Assembly (NCBI RefSeq): GCF_900188225.1
Contig: NZ_FZOC01000003.1
Coordinates: 248,001 to 312,000 of the forward strand
DNA: 64,000 nt
From: Humidesulfovibrio mexicanus
Lineage (GTDB): Bacteria; Desulfobacterota; Desulfovibrionia; Desulfovibrionales; Desulfovibrionaceae
Reading direction: 5' to 3'
Below, in pieces: positions 50,550 through 59,048 of this stretch. Within the stretch, counting starts at the first letter, position 1, and each line of letters opens with the position of its first letter. Below the pieces are notes generated by a model. That model was not told the DNA's origin and did no database searches. It saw only the letters and a program-made list of their open reading frames with translations. Made by a program: the position numbers and the translations under genes.

Positions 50550-52653
50550 GCGGCCCGCGTACCCCTTCACGGCCATTGTGGGCCAGGAGCGCCTGAAGCG
50601 GGCGCTCCTGGCCTGCGCCGTGTGCCCACAGATCGGCGGGGTGCTGGCGCGTGGGCAAAAGGGGACCGCCAAGTCCACGGCCGTGCGCGCCCTGGCGGCG
50701 CTGCTGCCCCATGTGGAGGTGGTGCGTGCGTGCCCCTTCTCCTGCGCGCCCGAAGGCCCCCACTGCCCGGACTGCGCGGCGCGCTTCCATGCTGGTCAGG
50801 CCTTGCCCACGGACTGGCGGCCCGCCCGTCTAGTGGAACTGCCCCTTGGCGCCACCGAGGACCGCGTGTGCGGGGCCCTGGACCTGGAGGCCGCCATACG
50901 CCACGGCCGCGCCCGGCTGGAGCCGGGGCTGCTGGCACGCGCCAACCGGGGCCTGCTCTACGTGGATGAGGTGAACCTCCTGGCCGACCATCTGGTGGAC
51001 GCGCTGCTGGACGCCGCCAGCCTGGGCGAGAACGTGGTGGAGCGCGAGGGCGTGAGCCTGCGCCACCCGGCGCGCTTTGTGCTGGTGGGGACCATGAATC
51101 CTGAGGAGGGCGAAATCCGCCCGCAGCTTCTGGACCGCTTCGGCCTGTGCGTGGAGCTCTCCGCTCCGGAGGACATCGACGCCCGCGTGGAGGTGCTGCG
51201 CCGCCGCGCGGCCTTCGAGGCCGACCCGAAGGCATTCGCCGAAGCCTGGGCCGGGGAGGAGCGCGCCTGCGCACGGGCCATTGTTGAGGCCCGGCACGCC
51301 CTGCCCCTGGTGCGCTTCCCGGCGGCGCTCATGCGCCGCGCATCGGAGCTTTGCCGCGAGGCATTCGTGGCCGGTCACCGGGCGGACATCGCCCTGCGGC
51401 TCACTGCGCGCGCCCTGGCCGCGTTGGCCGGGCGCGAGGACGTGCGCGACGGCGACCTGGACGAGGCCGCGGAGCTGGCCCTTGTGCACCGCCGCCGCAT
51501 GGCCCCGCCCCCACCGCCCGAGCAGCCTGAGCAGAGCGATCAGCCCGACCAAAAGGACCAGCAGGAAGACCAGCATCGGCACGAGTCCGAACAGGAGCAG
51601 CAGGAACGGCAAACAGGGCCGCAGCAGGCCGAGCCCAGGCCGATGGACGCCAGCGCGAACGAAGACGAGGGCGACCTGGACCAGCCCGACGAATCCGAGT
51701 CCGACGAATCCGAGTCCGAAGGCGCATCCGCCTCCGCCGTGCTGGAGACCATCTTTCCCGTGGGCGCGGCCTTCCGCGTGGCGCCCTTGGACTATCGCAA
51801 GGACCGCGTGCAGCGCACGGGCTCCGGCAGGCGCACCCGCTCGCGCACCAGCCAGAAGGCCGGGCGCACGGTGAAGGCCCGGCCGCACCCTGAGCCCACG
51901 GACTTGGCCTTGGACGCCACCTTGCGCGCCGCCGCGCCGCACCAACTGCGGCGCAGGGCGGCCATGGCCGCCGCGGCGGATGTTGCGGAGCTGGCGGCAG
52001 ACGTGGCCCTGCTTGTGCGCGGGGCAGACCTGCGCCAGCGTGTGCGCGAAAGGCGCATGGGGCACTTCGTGGTCTTCGTGGTGGACGCCAGCGGCAGCAT
52101 GGGCGCGGGCCGCCGCATGGTGGAAGTGAAGGGCGCGGTGCTCTCCCTTTTGCTCGACGCCTACCAGAAGCGCGACAAGGTGGCCCTGGCGGCTTTCCGG
52201 GGCCAGGGCGCGGAGCTGCTTTTGCCGCCCACCTCCAGCGTGGACCTGGCCTACAGGCTCTTGGAAGAACTGCCCACCGGCGGCAAGACGCCCCTGGTGC
52301 ACGGCCTGTCCCTGGGGCACGAACTCCTGGCGCGCCAGCTGCGGCGCGATCCCACCTGCCTGCCGCTGCTGGTGGTCATCTCCGACGGCAGGGCCAATGT
52401 GTCCGCGGCGGGCGGCAAGCCTCTGGAAGAGGTCCGCCTGGCCGCCCGCGCCATCGCCGGGGACGCGCGCATCCGCTCCCTGGTGGTGGATGTGGAGCGC
52501 GCGGGGCTGGTGCGCTTCGGCCTGGCCCGCGACCTGGCCCAGGAACTGGGCGCGCAGTACCGCCGCATCGAGGACTTGAAGGCCCGCGACCTGGTGGACG
52601 CCGTGCGCGGCGCGAGGCGCTGGGGAGACCCGCAGCATGGTGGAGTCGGCTGA
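50539..52653 (+). CDS. Fused ChlI-like AAA+ and ChlD-like von Willebrand A chelatase subunit
   Basis: A 704-aa protein starting at TTG at 50539 (another TTG lies 8 codons upstream), overlapping the previous gene by 11 nt. Residues 1-320 are a second AAA+ domain paralogous to the previous gene, with Walker A GQKGTAKST (39-47) and cysteines C65, C69, C76, C79 as above. Residues 320-400 are a Pro-, Gln-, Asp- and Glu-rich linker as in BchD. The C-terminal VWA domain carries the metal-ion adhesion motif DASGS (D516-S518-S520). The D subunit bridges the I-ring and the H/CobN subunit. Thus cobN, I and ID make a complete chelatase. Confidence 0.9.
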   Translation: MPARRPAYPFTAIVGQERLKRALLACAVCPQIGGVLARGQKGTAKSTAVRALAALLPHVEVVRACPFSCAPEGPHCPDCAARFHAGQALPTDWRPARLVELPLGATEDRVCGALDLEAAIRHGRARLEPGLLARANRGLLYVDEVNLLADHLVDALLDAASLGENVVEREGVSLRHPARFVLVGTMNPEEGEIRPQLLDRFGLCVELSAPEDIDARVEVLRRRAAFEADPKAFAEAWAGEERACARAIVEARHALPLVRFPAALMRRASELCREAFVAGHRADIALRLTARALAALAGREDVRDGDLDEAAELALVHRRRMAPPPPPEQPEQSDQPDQKDQQEDQHRHESEQEQQERQTGPQQAEPRPMDASANEDEGDLDQPDESESDESESEGASASAVLETIFPVGAAFRVAPLDYRKDRVQRTGSGRRTRSRTSQKAGRTVKARPHPEPTDLALDATLRAAAPHQLRRRAAMAAAADVAELAADVALLVRGADLRQRVRERRMGHFVVFVVDASGSMGAGRRMVEVKGAVLSLLLDAYQKRDKVALAAFRGQGAELLLPPTSSVDLAYRLLEELPTGGKTPLVHGLSLGHELLARQLRRDPTCLPLLVVISDGRANVSAAGGKPLEEVRLAARAIAGDARIRSLVVDVERAGLVRFGLARDLAQELGAQYRRIEDLKARDLVDAVRGARRWGDPQHGGVG

Positions 52654-52723
52654 CCGTCGCAGAGACGGAATTGGGGCGGTTTTTGTCGGGCCACACGCGG
52701 ATGCTCGTGCCCTGCCGAGGTTC

Positions 52724-52786
52724 TTCGGACCACTCAATTCTTGAGGGTGCCCGTGCTTTCAAATTTCAACTGGTCCGAAAGAGCCG
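52724..52786. repeat. Inverted repeat resembling the ends of the decayed IS3-like element
   Basis: TTCGGACCA (52724-52732) faces TGGTCCGAA (52771-52779). The right copy, read in reverse, continues TTTCGGACCAGTTGAAA, the same string as the left end of the IS relic at 37.98 kb, with one mismatch in the next four bases. It looks like two IS ends brought close together by deletion, or the site of a lost element. Confidence 0.5.
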
Positions 52787-52854
52787 GGCAGGTCGTGCGC
52801 ATCCTTCCTCGTCGGGCCATGATGAATGCCGTCCCCGTTATGGGTCTGCTCCGT

Positions 52855-53072
52855 CGCTGTGTGTGATGCTCTCGCTGAGGATCTCGCCGACCGTGCACTC
52901 GATGGCGTTGGGATTGCTGGCGCAGGGCGAGAATCCAAGCCGACGGGGAAGGGCGCGTGGTCCACAAACAAGCGCAGGTTGTCGCCGGAGGGCGTGATGG
53001 TGGGGTCGGTCTTGCCGTCCGGCCCTTTGGACGCGGCCCAGCTTTGCCAGCTGTCGCGCGGGTCGGGCATAT
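52855..53072 (-). pseudogene. Frameshifted fragment of an hsdM gene
   Basis: On the minus strand the reading SWAASKGPDGK (near 53045-53015) and LRLFVDH match intact HsdM residues about 69-96 (SWAAPKGPDGK, EFVDH). A one-base shift then moves similarity to another frame, where NPNAIECTVGEILSE matches SPNTIEYKVGEIFSE. Only about 60 of 484 residues remain. No start or other hsd gene is left. It sits 3' of tRNA-Asp, so it is probably debris of a second or former island. Confidence 0.75.
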
Positions 53073-53154
53073 GGCGGCGGCGGCCGGGGGATGCCCCTTA
53101 GGGCCCTGGTGGGCAGGGACTGGGAAGCCTGTCGAATCGGCGTTTATTCCAACG

Positions 53155-53185
53155 AAAAAGGGCTGAACCCTTCCGAGTTCAGCCC
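53155..53185 (-). terminator. Rho-independent terminator after tRNA-Asp
   Basis: Minus-strand arms GGGCTGAAC and GTTCAGCCC (53177-53185 and 53160-53168) pair along 9 bp, followed by TTTTT. It ends the tRNA-Val-tRNA-Asp transcript. Confidence 0.9.
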
Positions 53186-53196
53186 TTGGCAGTGCT

Positions 53197-53274
53197 GGCG
53201 GAGCGGACGAGACTTGAACTCGCGCCCTCCGACGTGACAGGCCGGCGTTATAACCAACTTAACTACCGCTCCGC
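53197..53274 (-). tRNA. tRNA-Asp (GTC)
   Basis: Acceptor GCGGAGC pairs GCTCCGC; anticodon stem CCGGC/GTCGG with loop CTGTCAC gives GTC. The CCA end is not encoded. It follows tRNA-Val by 13 nt and is presumably co-transcribed with it. Confidence 0.95.
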
Positions 53275-53287
53275 ACTGTATGAATCG

Positions 53288-53363
53288 TGGTAGGCGGAAC
53301 AGGGCTCGAACCTGTGACCTCCGGCTTGTAAGGCCGATGCTCTGCCAGCTGAGCTATCCGCCC
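53288..53363 (-). tRNA. tRNA-Val (TAC)
   Basis: A 76-nt cloverleaf with anticodon loop CTTACAA (TAC), T-loop TTCGAGC and encoded CCA. The acceptor has a G-T pair at its first position. It is the first gene of the two-tRNA unit. Confidence 0.95.
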
Positions 53364-53511
53364 GGAGTTCCTCGAGCGCCCTGTTCTGAAGCGTTGTCAG
53401 GGTGTTTTCCCAACCCGCTTCGTTTGGCTGCCCGCCACGGAGGAAAACCTTTGCCACCTTCGGCCTTGGCTGTCAAAGGTTTTTTGTGGCCGGGGCCATT
53501 TTTTTTCGATC

Positions 53512-54843
53512 CTAGCGGTCGGACCACAGCAGACGACGGCCTTTGCGCGTCAGCCACCCGAGTCCAAGGCCACGAAAATATAAGGGAACAAGCCCGTGCT
53601 CCGGGTTCTTGCCCCGCCCGGCGCCAGGGGCGGGCGCGCATTCCAGGCTTCGGCCCGCCAGCAGGTCCAGAATGGGGGCGGGCTCGTCCAGGTCCAGGCG
53701 GGCCGAGGCGGGCAGGGCGGTCGGCTCGGGCAGTAGCACGCGCGCGCGCGGCGCGGGCATGAAGCGGCCGTCCCGCGTCTGCCCGATCAGAAACCCCTGC
53801 CAGCGCTGGCCGCCGGTGCCCAGGCCGCTGTCGCGCACCAGGCGCAGGGCGTGCGCGTGCAGGAAATAGGTCTTGCCGCCGAATTCGCGCAGTTCGCCAG
53901 GGGGCAGGGCGTCCAGGTCCGCGCCCAGATCCTGCGCGGGGGCAAGCTCCCGGCGTCCCAGGGGACGGCCGGGCAGGGGCGGGAAGTCGCCATCGGCGGG
54001 AGCATCCGCCTCGCCGGTCTTGCGGAAGCGCGCCAGGAAGAAGCCCTGGCCGCCCGCATCGCGGGCCGCTTCCTGGTCGCCGCCCACGCGCAGCACCCCG
54101 GAAAGGCCCGGCAGCTCCAGCGGCACCGGCGCGAAGCCGGGCGGAGCGGGCAGGGGATCCAGGGCCAAGGGCAGGGTCTTGAGCGTCCAGGCGGCCTGCT
54201 CCTCGTTTTCGCGCACGTTGGTGGTGCAGGTGGAGAACATGAGCCTGCCCCCGGGCCTGAGGAGTTCCGCCGCGCGGGCCAGGAGTTCGCGCTGCAGGCG
54301 CACCAGCGTTTCCGCCTTTTCCGGGGTCCACAACTCCAGCACGTTGGGGTTTTTGCCCACCGTCCCCCAGCCGCTGCAGGGCGGGTCCAGCAGAATGGCG
54401 TCGAAGCTTGCCGGGGCGAGCGCAAGGCGTTGGCTTTCCACGCCGATGGTGGCGGTGTTGGCGGCGTTTGTGCGGCGCAGGTTCTGGCGCAGGGTGGCCA
54501 GGCGGTCGCGGGAGGCCTCCGCCGCCAGCACGAAGCCTTCCGGGCCGGTTTCTCCCGCCAGGAGGCCGGTCTTGCCGCCAGGGCTGGCGCACATGTCCAG
54601 GCACAGATCGCCGGGGGCCGCCCCGAGCATGGCCGGGGGCAGCATGGATGAGCGGTCCTGAATGTAGATGAGGCCGAAGGCCGCGGCCAGCGACGACCCA
54701 AGGGGGAAGGGCTCGGTCAGCAGGCGGCGCGCGGCGGGGTGGTACGGCTCGGCCTCGCAGGAAAACCCCTGGGCGGCGAGCAGGTCCTCCACAAGGGAGC
54801 GCTGTCCTGGTCGGGCTGTGATGCGGAAGGTGCGCGGGTGCAT
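53512..54843 (-). CDS. RsmF/NSUN-family RNA (cytosine-5) methyltransferase
   Basis: A 443-aa protein; the ATG at 54843 gives MHPRTFRITARPGQ. An upstream TTG would add 25 residues without family support. SAM site DMCASPGGKT (83-92), the catalytic loop DPPCSGWG with Cys156, and STCTTN with Cys206, give the two catalytic cysteines of RNA m5C methylases. The C-terminal 180 residues include a PUA-like part of RsmF/YebU type. It probably modifies rRNA or tRNA. The exact target is not shown. It converges on the tRNA operon after 148 nt. Confidence 0.93.
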   Translation of the reverse strand: MHPRTFRITARPGQRSLVEDLLAAQGFSCEAEPYHPAARRLLTEPFPLGSSLAAAFGLIYIQDRSSMLPPAMLGAAPGDLCLDMCASPGGKTGLLAGETGPEGFVLAAEASRDRLATLRQNLRRTNAANTATIGVESQRLALAPASFDAILLDPPCSGWGTVGKNPNVLELWTPEKAETLVRLQRELLARAAELLRPGGRLMFSTCTTNVRENEEQAAWTLKTLPLALDPLPAPPGFAPVPLELPGLSGVLRVGGDQEAARDAGGQGFFLARFRKTGEADAPADGDFPPLPGRPLGRRELAPAQDLGADLDALPPGELREFGGKTYFLHAHALRLVRDSGLGTGGQRWQGFLIGQTRDGRFMPAPRARVLLPEPTALPASARLDLDEPAPILDLLAGRSLECAPAPGAGRGKNPEHGLVPLYFRGLGLGWLTRKGRRLLWSDR

Positions 54844-55039
54844 CCGGCGGCAATAGCGCGGGCGCGGCGCCTTGGCAATGTGCGGGAAAGAGAGCCGTGC
54901 GCACGGCGGACGCGTCAAGGTTTCTTTTGCAAGCCGGGTGCGATGATGCTAATTGCCGGGTTTGGCGGCGCTGCCAGGCGCGTGCGCCGCCGCAATGAGG
55001 AGCCAACCCGCGCCCCCCGAATGGAGGAGGTTTTTCCGT

Positions 55040-56734
55040 ATGTCGTTCAAGCGTTTTTCCGTCGCGCTGCTTCTGTGCGCCGCGCTGACGTTGCCCGCGT
55101 TGCTGCTGGCGCAGAGCCAGGGCGTGCGCACCTATGCCGTGCTGCCCTTCCAGGTCAACAGCGCAAAATTCCAGTACCTGAGCAAGGGCGCGCAGTCGCC
55201 CGTGTCCAACCGACTGACCTGGCTGGGCTACTTCGAGCCCGTGGAGGCCGACAAGCTGTCCCGCGCGGCAGGGCGCTTCCCGAGCAGCCCCGCCGAGGCC
55301 CAGTCCATCATGAGCGCCATCGGCAGCGATTTCCTGGTGGCGGGCGTGCTGAATTTTCAGGACGGCGACAAGCAGATCGACATCACCATGAACGTGTACG
55401 AGCGCACGGGCAAGTCTTGGAGCAAGAACGCCCGCGTGCCCCTGGAGGGCCTGCTGCCCGCCTTGGAGCGCCTGAGCGGCGATGTCCGTTCCGAGGTGTT
55501 CCGTCGCCCCGGCGAGGAAGGCAAGGCTGCGGAGCAGCGCAAGGAGGCCCCCAAGGCCGCCTCGGACGCAAAGGCCGCCGCCCCGCGCAACGCCGACTTC
55601 CTGGTGGGCGACACCGGCGAGGCCCCCGTGGGTCCGGCCGGCGGCCCGGTGATGAACCCGCAGTTCCGCTACGAGGGCGGCGCCGAGACGCCCGGCCGCT
55701 GGCAGAGCCAGAGCCTGCGCTACGCCTCCACCAATATGGTCGTGGGCGACATCGTGGGCGACAAGAAGAACCGAGTGGTCGTCTGCGGCACCAATACCGT
55801 CTACGCCTACGAATATTTCCAGAAGACGCTCAAGCCTTTGGGCGACCTGAACCTGGGGATGCGCGTGCAGGTGCTCCGCGCCAGCCTCTACGACTTCGAT
55901 CGCGACGGCAAGTCCGAGATCATTGTCTCCTGCATCGAGGACCGGGACGGCAACGCCTTCCCGCGTACCTACGTGTTGAGCTACGCCGACGGCAAGTTCA
56001 CCAACTTCATGCCGCCGCAGAAGATGTACCTTTCCGTGGTGCGGGTGCCCCCCTCCTACCAGCCCACCCTGCTTGGCCAGAAAAAGGGTTCCCACCAGCC
56101 CTTTGACGAGGACGGCGTGAGCGAGATGATGTACCAGGACGGCGGCGTGCAACATGTGCGCAAGCTGCGCCTGCCCCACAATGCGAATCTCTTCAATTTC
56201 TCCTATCTGCCGGAAGGCAACAGCTTCAAGATCGTTCTGCTGAACGAATACAACTATATGAAGGTGTTCACCTCGGACCTGGAGCCCCAGTTCAGCCAGG
56301 AAGACGGCTACAACAGCTCCAACAACTACGTCATCGTGGACGAGCGCCTGCCCGGCATGGACATGGGCACCCGCGACACCGCCACCGAGGAATTCTACTA
56401 TGTGCCCATCCGTATGCTGCCGGTGAGCTTCGGCGCCAACGCCAAGTACGAGCTGCTGGCCAACAAGGACATCTCCGTCGCGGTCCAGGTATTCAAGAAG
56501 TTCCGCCGCTTCTCCCAGGGCGAGGTGCACTCCCTGTTCTGGGACGGCGTGGGCATGAGCCTGGCCTGGAAGACCCGGCGCATCAAGGGCACCGTGGTGG
56601 ACTTGGCCATGGCGGACATCCGCAACGACGGAAGCAAGCAGCTCATCGTCTGCGTGAACACCTACTCTGGCGCCATCGGCGCAAGCAGCGAGAAGACCGT
56701 GGTCGTGAGCTACGACCTGAATACCGACCAGTAG
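55040..56734 (+). CDS. Secreted FG-GAP/VCBS-like repeat protein
   Basis: A 564-aa protein with a Sec signal ending near residue 25 (LPALLLAQS). Residues 28-150 resemble a periplasmic TolB-N/GNA1162-like domain (YAVLPFQVNSAK). A charged Ala/Lys linker follows. The C-terminal 360 residues carry repeats with acidic Ca-binding-like loops (YDFDRDGKSEIIVSC, MADIRNDGSKQLIVCV), as in FG-GAP/VCBS propellers. It is probably periplasmic or outer-membrane-associated. GGAGG precedes the ATG. The function is unknown. Confidence 0.82.
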   Translation: MSFKRFSVALLLCAALTLPALLLAQSQGVRTYAVLPFQVNSAKFQYLSKGAQSPVSNRLTWLGYFEPVEADKLSRAAGRFPSSPAEAQSIMSAIGSDFLVAGVLNFQDGDKQIDITMNVYERTGKSWSKNARVPLEGLLPALERLSGDVRSEVFRRPGEEGKAAEQRKEAPKAASDAKAAAPRNADFLVGDTGEAPVGPAGGPVMNPQFRYEGGAETPGRWQSQSLRYASTNMVVGDIVGDKKNRVVVCGTNTVYAYEYFQKTLKPLGDLNLGMRVQVLRASLYDFDRDGKSEIIVSCIEDRDGNAFPRTYVLSYADGKFTNFMPPQKMYLSVVRVPPSYQPTLLGQKKGSHQPFDEDGVSEMMYQDGGVQHVRKLRLPHNANLFNFSYLPEGNSFKIVLLNEYNYMKVFTSDLEPQFSQEDGYNSSNNYVIVDERLPGMDMGTRDTATEEFYYVPIRMLPVSFGANAKYELLANKDISVAVQVFKKFRRFSQGEVHSLFWDGVGMSLAWKTRRIKGTVVDLAMADIRNDGSKQLIVCVNTYSGAIGASSEKTVVVSYDLNTDQ

Positions 56735-56743
56735 CCGCCCGGC

Positions 56744-56781
56744 GGCCCCGGACCGGAGGCCCTTGCCTTCTGTCCGGGGCC
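56744..56781 (+). terminator. GC-rich hairpin after the FG-GAP gene
   Basis: Arms GGCCCCGGAC and GTCCGGGGCC pair perfectly for 10 bp with an 18-nt loop. It sits 9 nt past the stop. There is no U-run, so termination, if any, is weak. Confidence 0.5.
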
Positions 56782-56809
56782 GCTTCGCCTTGGCCAAGGC
56801 GGTTCCGCC

Positions 56810-57814
56810 ATGAGCAGCGCTCCACATCACGACGCCCAGCCCGAAGACGGCGGCCCCGCTTTCGCGCGCGCCCCGCTTGTGGTGACGCCGGAAGAGGCAG
56901 GGCAGAAGCTGCTGCAATTCCTGCAGCGCCGTCTGGGGCGCAGCGTTCCCGGCTCGGCTCTCCTGCGCGTCATCCGCACCGGCCAGGTGCGGGTGGATGG
57001 CGGCCGAAAGAAGCCGTTCTTCCGTCTGGCCGCCGGGCAGCAGGTGCGCGTGCCGCCCCTGACCGACGCAGCGCCTTCCGCTGACGCGCCCGCGGCGGCC
57101 GGACCGGCCGGGTCGGACCAGTCCTTGCCGGGGCTCGACATTTTGCTGGAAACGCCCGGCCTGCTGGCCGTGCGCAAGCCCGCGGGCCTGTGCTCCCATG
57201 CGGGCACCCGCCACAGGGATTCCGTTGCCGACAGGCTCAAGGCCATGTACGCGGGCGCGCCGTTTCTGCCCGTGCTGGCCCATCGGCTGGACAAGGACAC
57301 CTCCGGCATTTTGCTTGCGGCCAAAAGCTATGCCGAGCTGCGCCGCCTGAACGACCTGTTCGCTGGCCGCGGCGTGGTCAAGACGTATGTGGCCTGGGTG
57401 GACGGGGTTTGGGAGGCGGACGGCCCGCAACTGCTGGAGGACCGCCTGGACCGCCTGGAGCTGGAGGCGGGGCGCGTAGCGGGCCGCAAGAAGGTGCAGC
57501 CCGCGGCCGGAGACGGCGGCAAGTCCGCGCGCTGCGAGGCGCGTCCCCTGCTGCGCAAGCGGCAGGCCACGCTGCTTCTGGTGCGCCTCTTGACCGGCCG
57601 CACCCACCAGATTCGCGTGCAGCTTTCCTTGCGCGGGCATCCGGTCATCAGCGACGCGGTGTACGGCCGCAAGGTGCGCGGACTGCCCATGCTGCTGCAC
57701 GCGCTGTGTCTGCGCCTGCCGGAAACCTCCGTCTTCTCCCCCCCGTCGTGGCAGGGGCCCTTCAGTCTGCCCGTCGGGCTTCTGGAAGCGCTTCGGGCCG
57801 AGCTTTCCGCCTAG
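56810..57814 (+). CDS. RluA-family pseudouridine synthase
   Basis: A 334-aa enzyme of the RluC/RluD type. An S4 RNA-binding domain lies at about residues 20-85 (LLQFLQRRLGR, GQVRVDGGRKKP). The catalytic block HRLDKDTSGIL holds the active-site Asp. Later RTHQIRVQLSLRGHPVISD is the conserved RluA motif II. It isomerises uridine in 23S rRNA or tRNA; the target is not inferable. The gene lies 28 nt after a GC hairpin. Confidence 0.94.
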   Translation: MSSAPHHDAQPEDGGPAFARAPLVVTPEEAGQKLLQFLQRRLGRSVPGSALLRVIRTGQVRVDGGRKKPFFRLAAGQQVRVPPLTDAAPSADAPAAAGPAGSDQSLPGLDILLETPGLLAVRKPAGLCSHAGTRHRDSVADRLKAMYAGAPFLPVLAHRLDKDTSGILLAAKSYAELRRLNDLFAGRGVVKTYVAWVDGVWEADGPQLLEDRLDRLELEAGRVAGRKKVQPAAGDGGKSARCEARPLLRKRQATLLLVRLLTGRTHQIRVQLSLRGHPVISDAVYGRKVRGLPMLLHALCLRLPETSVFSPPSWQGPFSLPVGLLEALRAELSA

Positions 57815-57916
57815 ACCCCTGGCGCCTCCCTCTGGCCCCTTGGCCCTTTTTTTGCTAATTCCCCTCCGAGACCGTCGGTTTTCCGGCGCAGCCACAGCAA
57901 CAAAGGAGCCCTGACC

Positions 57917-58471
57917 ATGCCCCGCACCCTTCTGCTCATCGCCTGCCTCTGCCTGCTGCCCAGCCTTGCAGGCTGCGGCACGGCCTACAAGGCCGCCGTG
58001 GACCAGCGCGACGTGGGCACTTTCGTGGACGACGGCCGCATCGAGTCCTCTGTGCGCGCCCTGTACATCAACGACGACCTGGTCAAGCTGCGTGACATCT
58101 CCGTGAACTCCTACCTGGGCACGGTGTACGTGGTGGGCGAGTTCGAGAGCGACAAGCAGAAGATGCGCTCGGTCAAGCTGGCGCGCCAGGTGGACGGCGT
58201 GCGCAAGGTCACCATCGTGCCCTTTCCCAAGCGCGACGACCCCACTTGCGGCACCTCCGACGATCTGGCCCTGTACGCCAAGATCAAGACCAAGCTGGTG
58301 GAGGACACCGACATATGGTCCACCCAGGTGGACGTGAAGCTGGTGCAGTGCAACGCCGTGGTCCTGGGGCTTGTGGGCAGCCAGCGCGACGCCAACGCCA
58401 TCATCCGCCACGTGAACAGCGTGGAAGGGGTGCGCACCGTCCAGAATCTGGTGCGCATCGTCAAGAGGTAG
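57917..58471 (+). CDS. BON-domain lipoprotein
   Basis: A 184-aa lipoprotein with lipobox SLAGC (Cys21). Two BON domains follow: residues about 40-100 (VRALYINDDLVKLRDISV, YLGTVYVVGEF) and about 110-180 (LALYAKIKTKLVEDTDI, CNAVVLGLVGSQRDA). BON proteins such as DolP/OsmY bind membranes and support outer-membrane integrity. It is immediately followed by the NlpC/P60 gene, 2 nt after its stop, so the two are probably co-translated. Confidence 0.92.
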   Translation: MPRTLLLIACLCLLPSLAGCGTAYKAAVDQRDVGTFVDDGRIESSVRALYINDDLVKLRDISVNSYLGTVYVVGEFESDKQKMRSVKLARQVDGVRKVTIVPFPKRDDPTCGTSDDLALYAKIKTKLVEDTDIWSTQVDVKLVQCNAVVLGLVGSQRDANAIIRHVNSVEGVRTVQNLVRIVKR

Positions 58472-58473
58472 CC

Positions 58474-58983
58474 ATGGGGGCCCTGCGAAAGAAGCGTCCG
58501 GTCCGGGCGGCCCTGCTGTTGCTGCTGGGAGCCGTGTGGCTTGGCGGCTGCGCCCCGGCGCACATTCCCGTGGAGCCGCCGCCGCCCATGCCCGAATCCG
58601 GCAAGAACGCCGTGGTGGCCGCCGCGCGCTCCCTCATGGGGGTGCGCTACACGCCGGGCGGCGAATCCCCGAGGACAGGCTTCGATTGCTCCGGCCTCAC
58701 CTGGTGGACCTACCGGCAGGTTGGGGTGACCCTGCCGCGCGTTTCCTATGAGCAGTACGAGGTGGGCCAAGCCGTGGGCCGTCGCGACATCCGCCCTGGC
58801 GACCTGGTGTTTTTCCGCCTGTCCGGAAGCCGCAAGAACATGCACGTGGGCATCGCCACCGAGCGCGGGGCGTTCATCCACAGCCCCAGCAAGGGCGGCC
58901 GCGTGCGCGAGGAGTCCCTGGACATGCCGTATTGGCGGGAACGCTATGTCGGCGCACGGCGCATCGTGCGCTCCGACGGGTAG
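58474..58983 (+). CDS. NlpC/P60 lipoprotein endopeptidase
   Basis: A 169-aa lipoprotein (lipobox LGGC, Cys26) with the NlpC/P60 fold. The catalytic Cys72 lies in FDCSGLTWW; His124 in NMHVGIA and His136 in FIHSPS complete the site. Family members cleave D-gamma-Glu-diaminopimelate bonds in the cell wall. The short Pro-rich stretch after the lipid anchor (PVEPPPPMP) is a spacer. It shares a transcript with the BON gene. Confidence 0.93.
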   Translation: MGALRKKRPVRAALLLLLGAVWLGGCAPAHIPVEPPPPMPESGKNAVVAAARSLMGVRYTPGGESPRTGFDCSGLTWWTYRQVGVTLPRVSYEQYEVGQAVGRRDIRPGDLVFFRLSGSRKNMHVGIATERGAFIHSPSKGGRVREESLDMPYWRERYVGARRIVRSDG

Positions 58984-59003
58984 CGCGCGGCCGACGGGCA
59001 AAA

Positions 59004-59041
59004 CAAACGGGCGGAAGCAGCGCTTCCGCCCGTTTGCGTTT
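59004..59041. terminator. Bidirectional terminator between NlpC gene and modA
   Basis: A perfect 15-bp stem, CAAACGGGCGGAAGC at 59004-59018 with its complement at 59022-59036, loop of 3. A T-run follows on the plus strand and a T-rich tract on the minus strand, so it serves both convergent genes. Confidence 0.88.
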
Positions 59042-59048
59042 TTCTGGC

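Noticed and set aside
53354-58411. A 1685-codon open frame on the minus strand
   Set aside because: It crosses several well-supported genes in both directions and has a repetitive His/Gly/Ala composition typical of the antisense of GC-rich codons.
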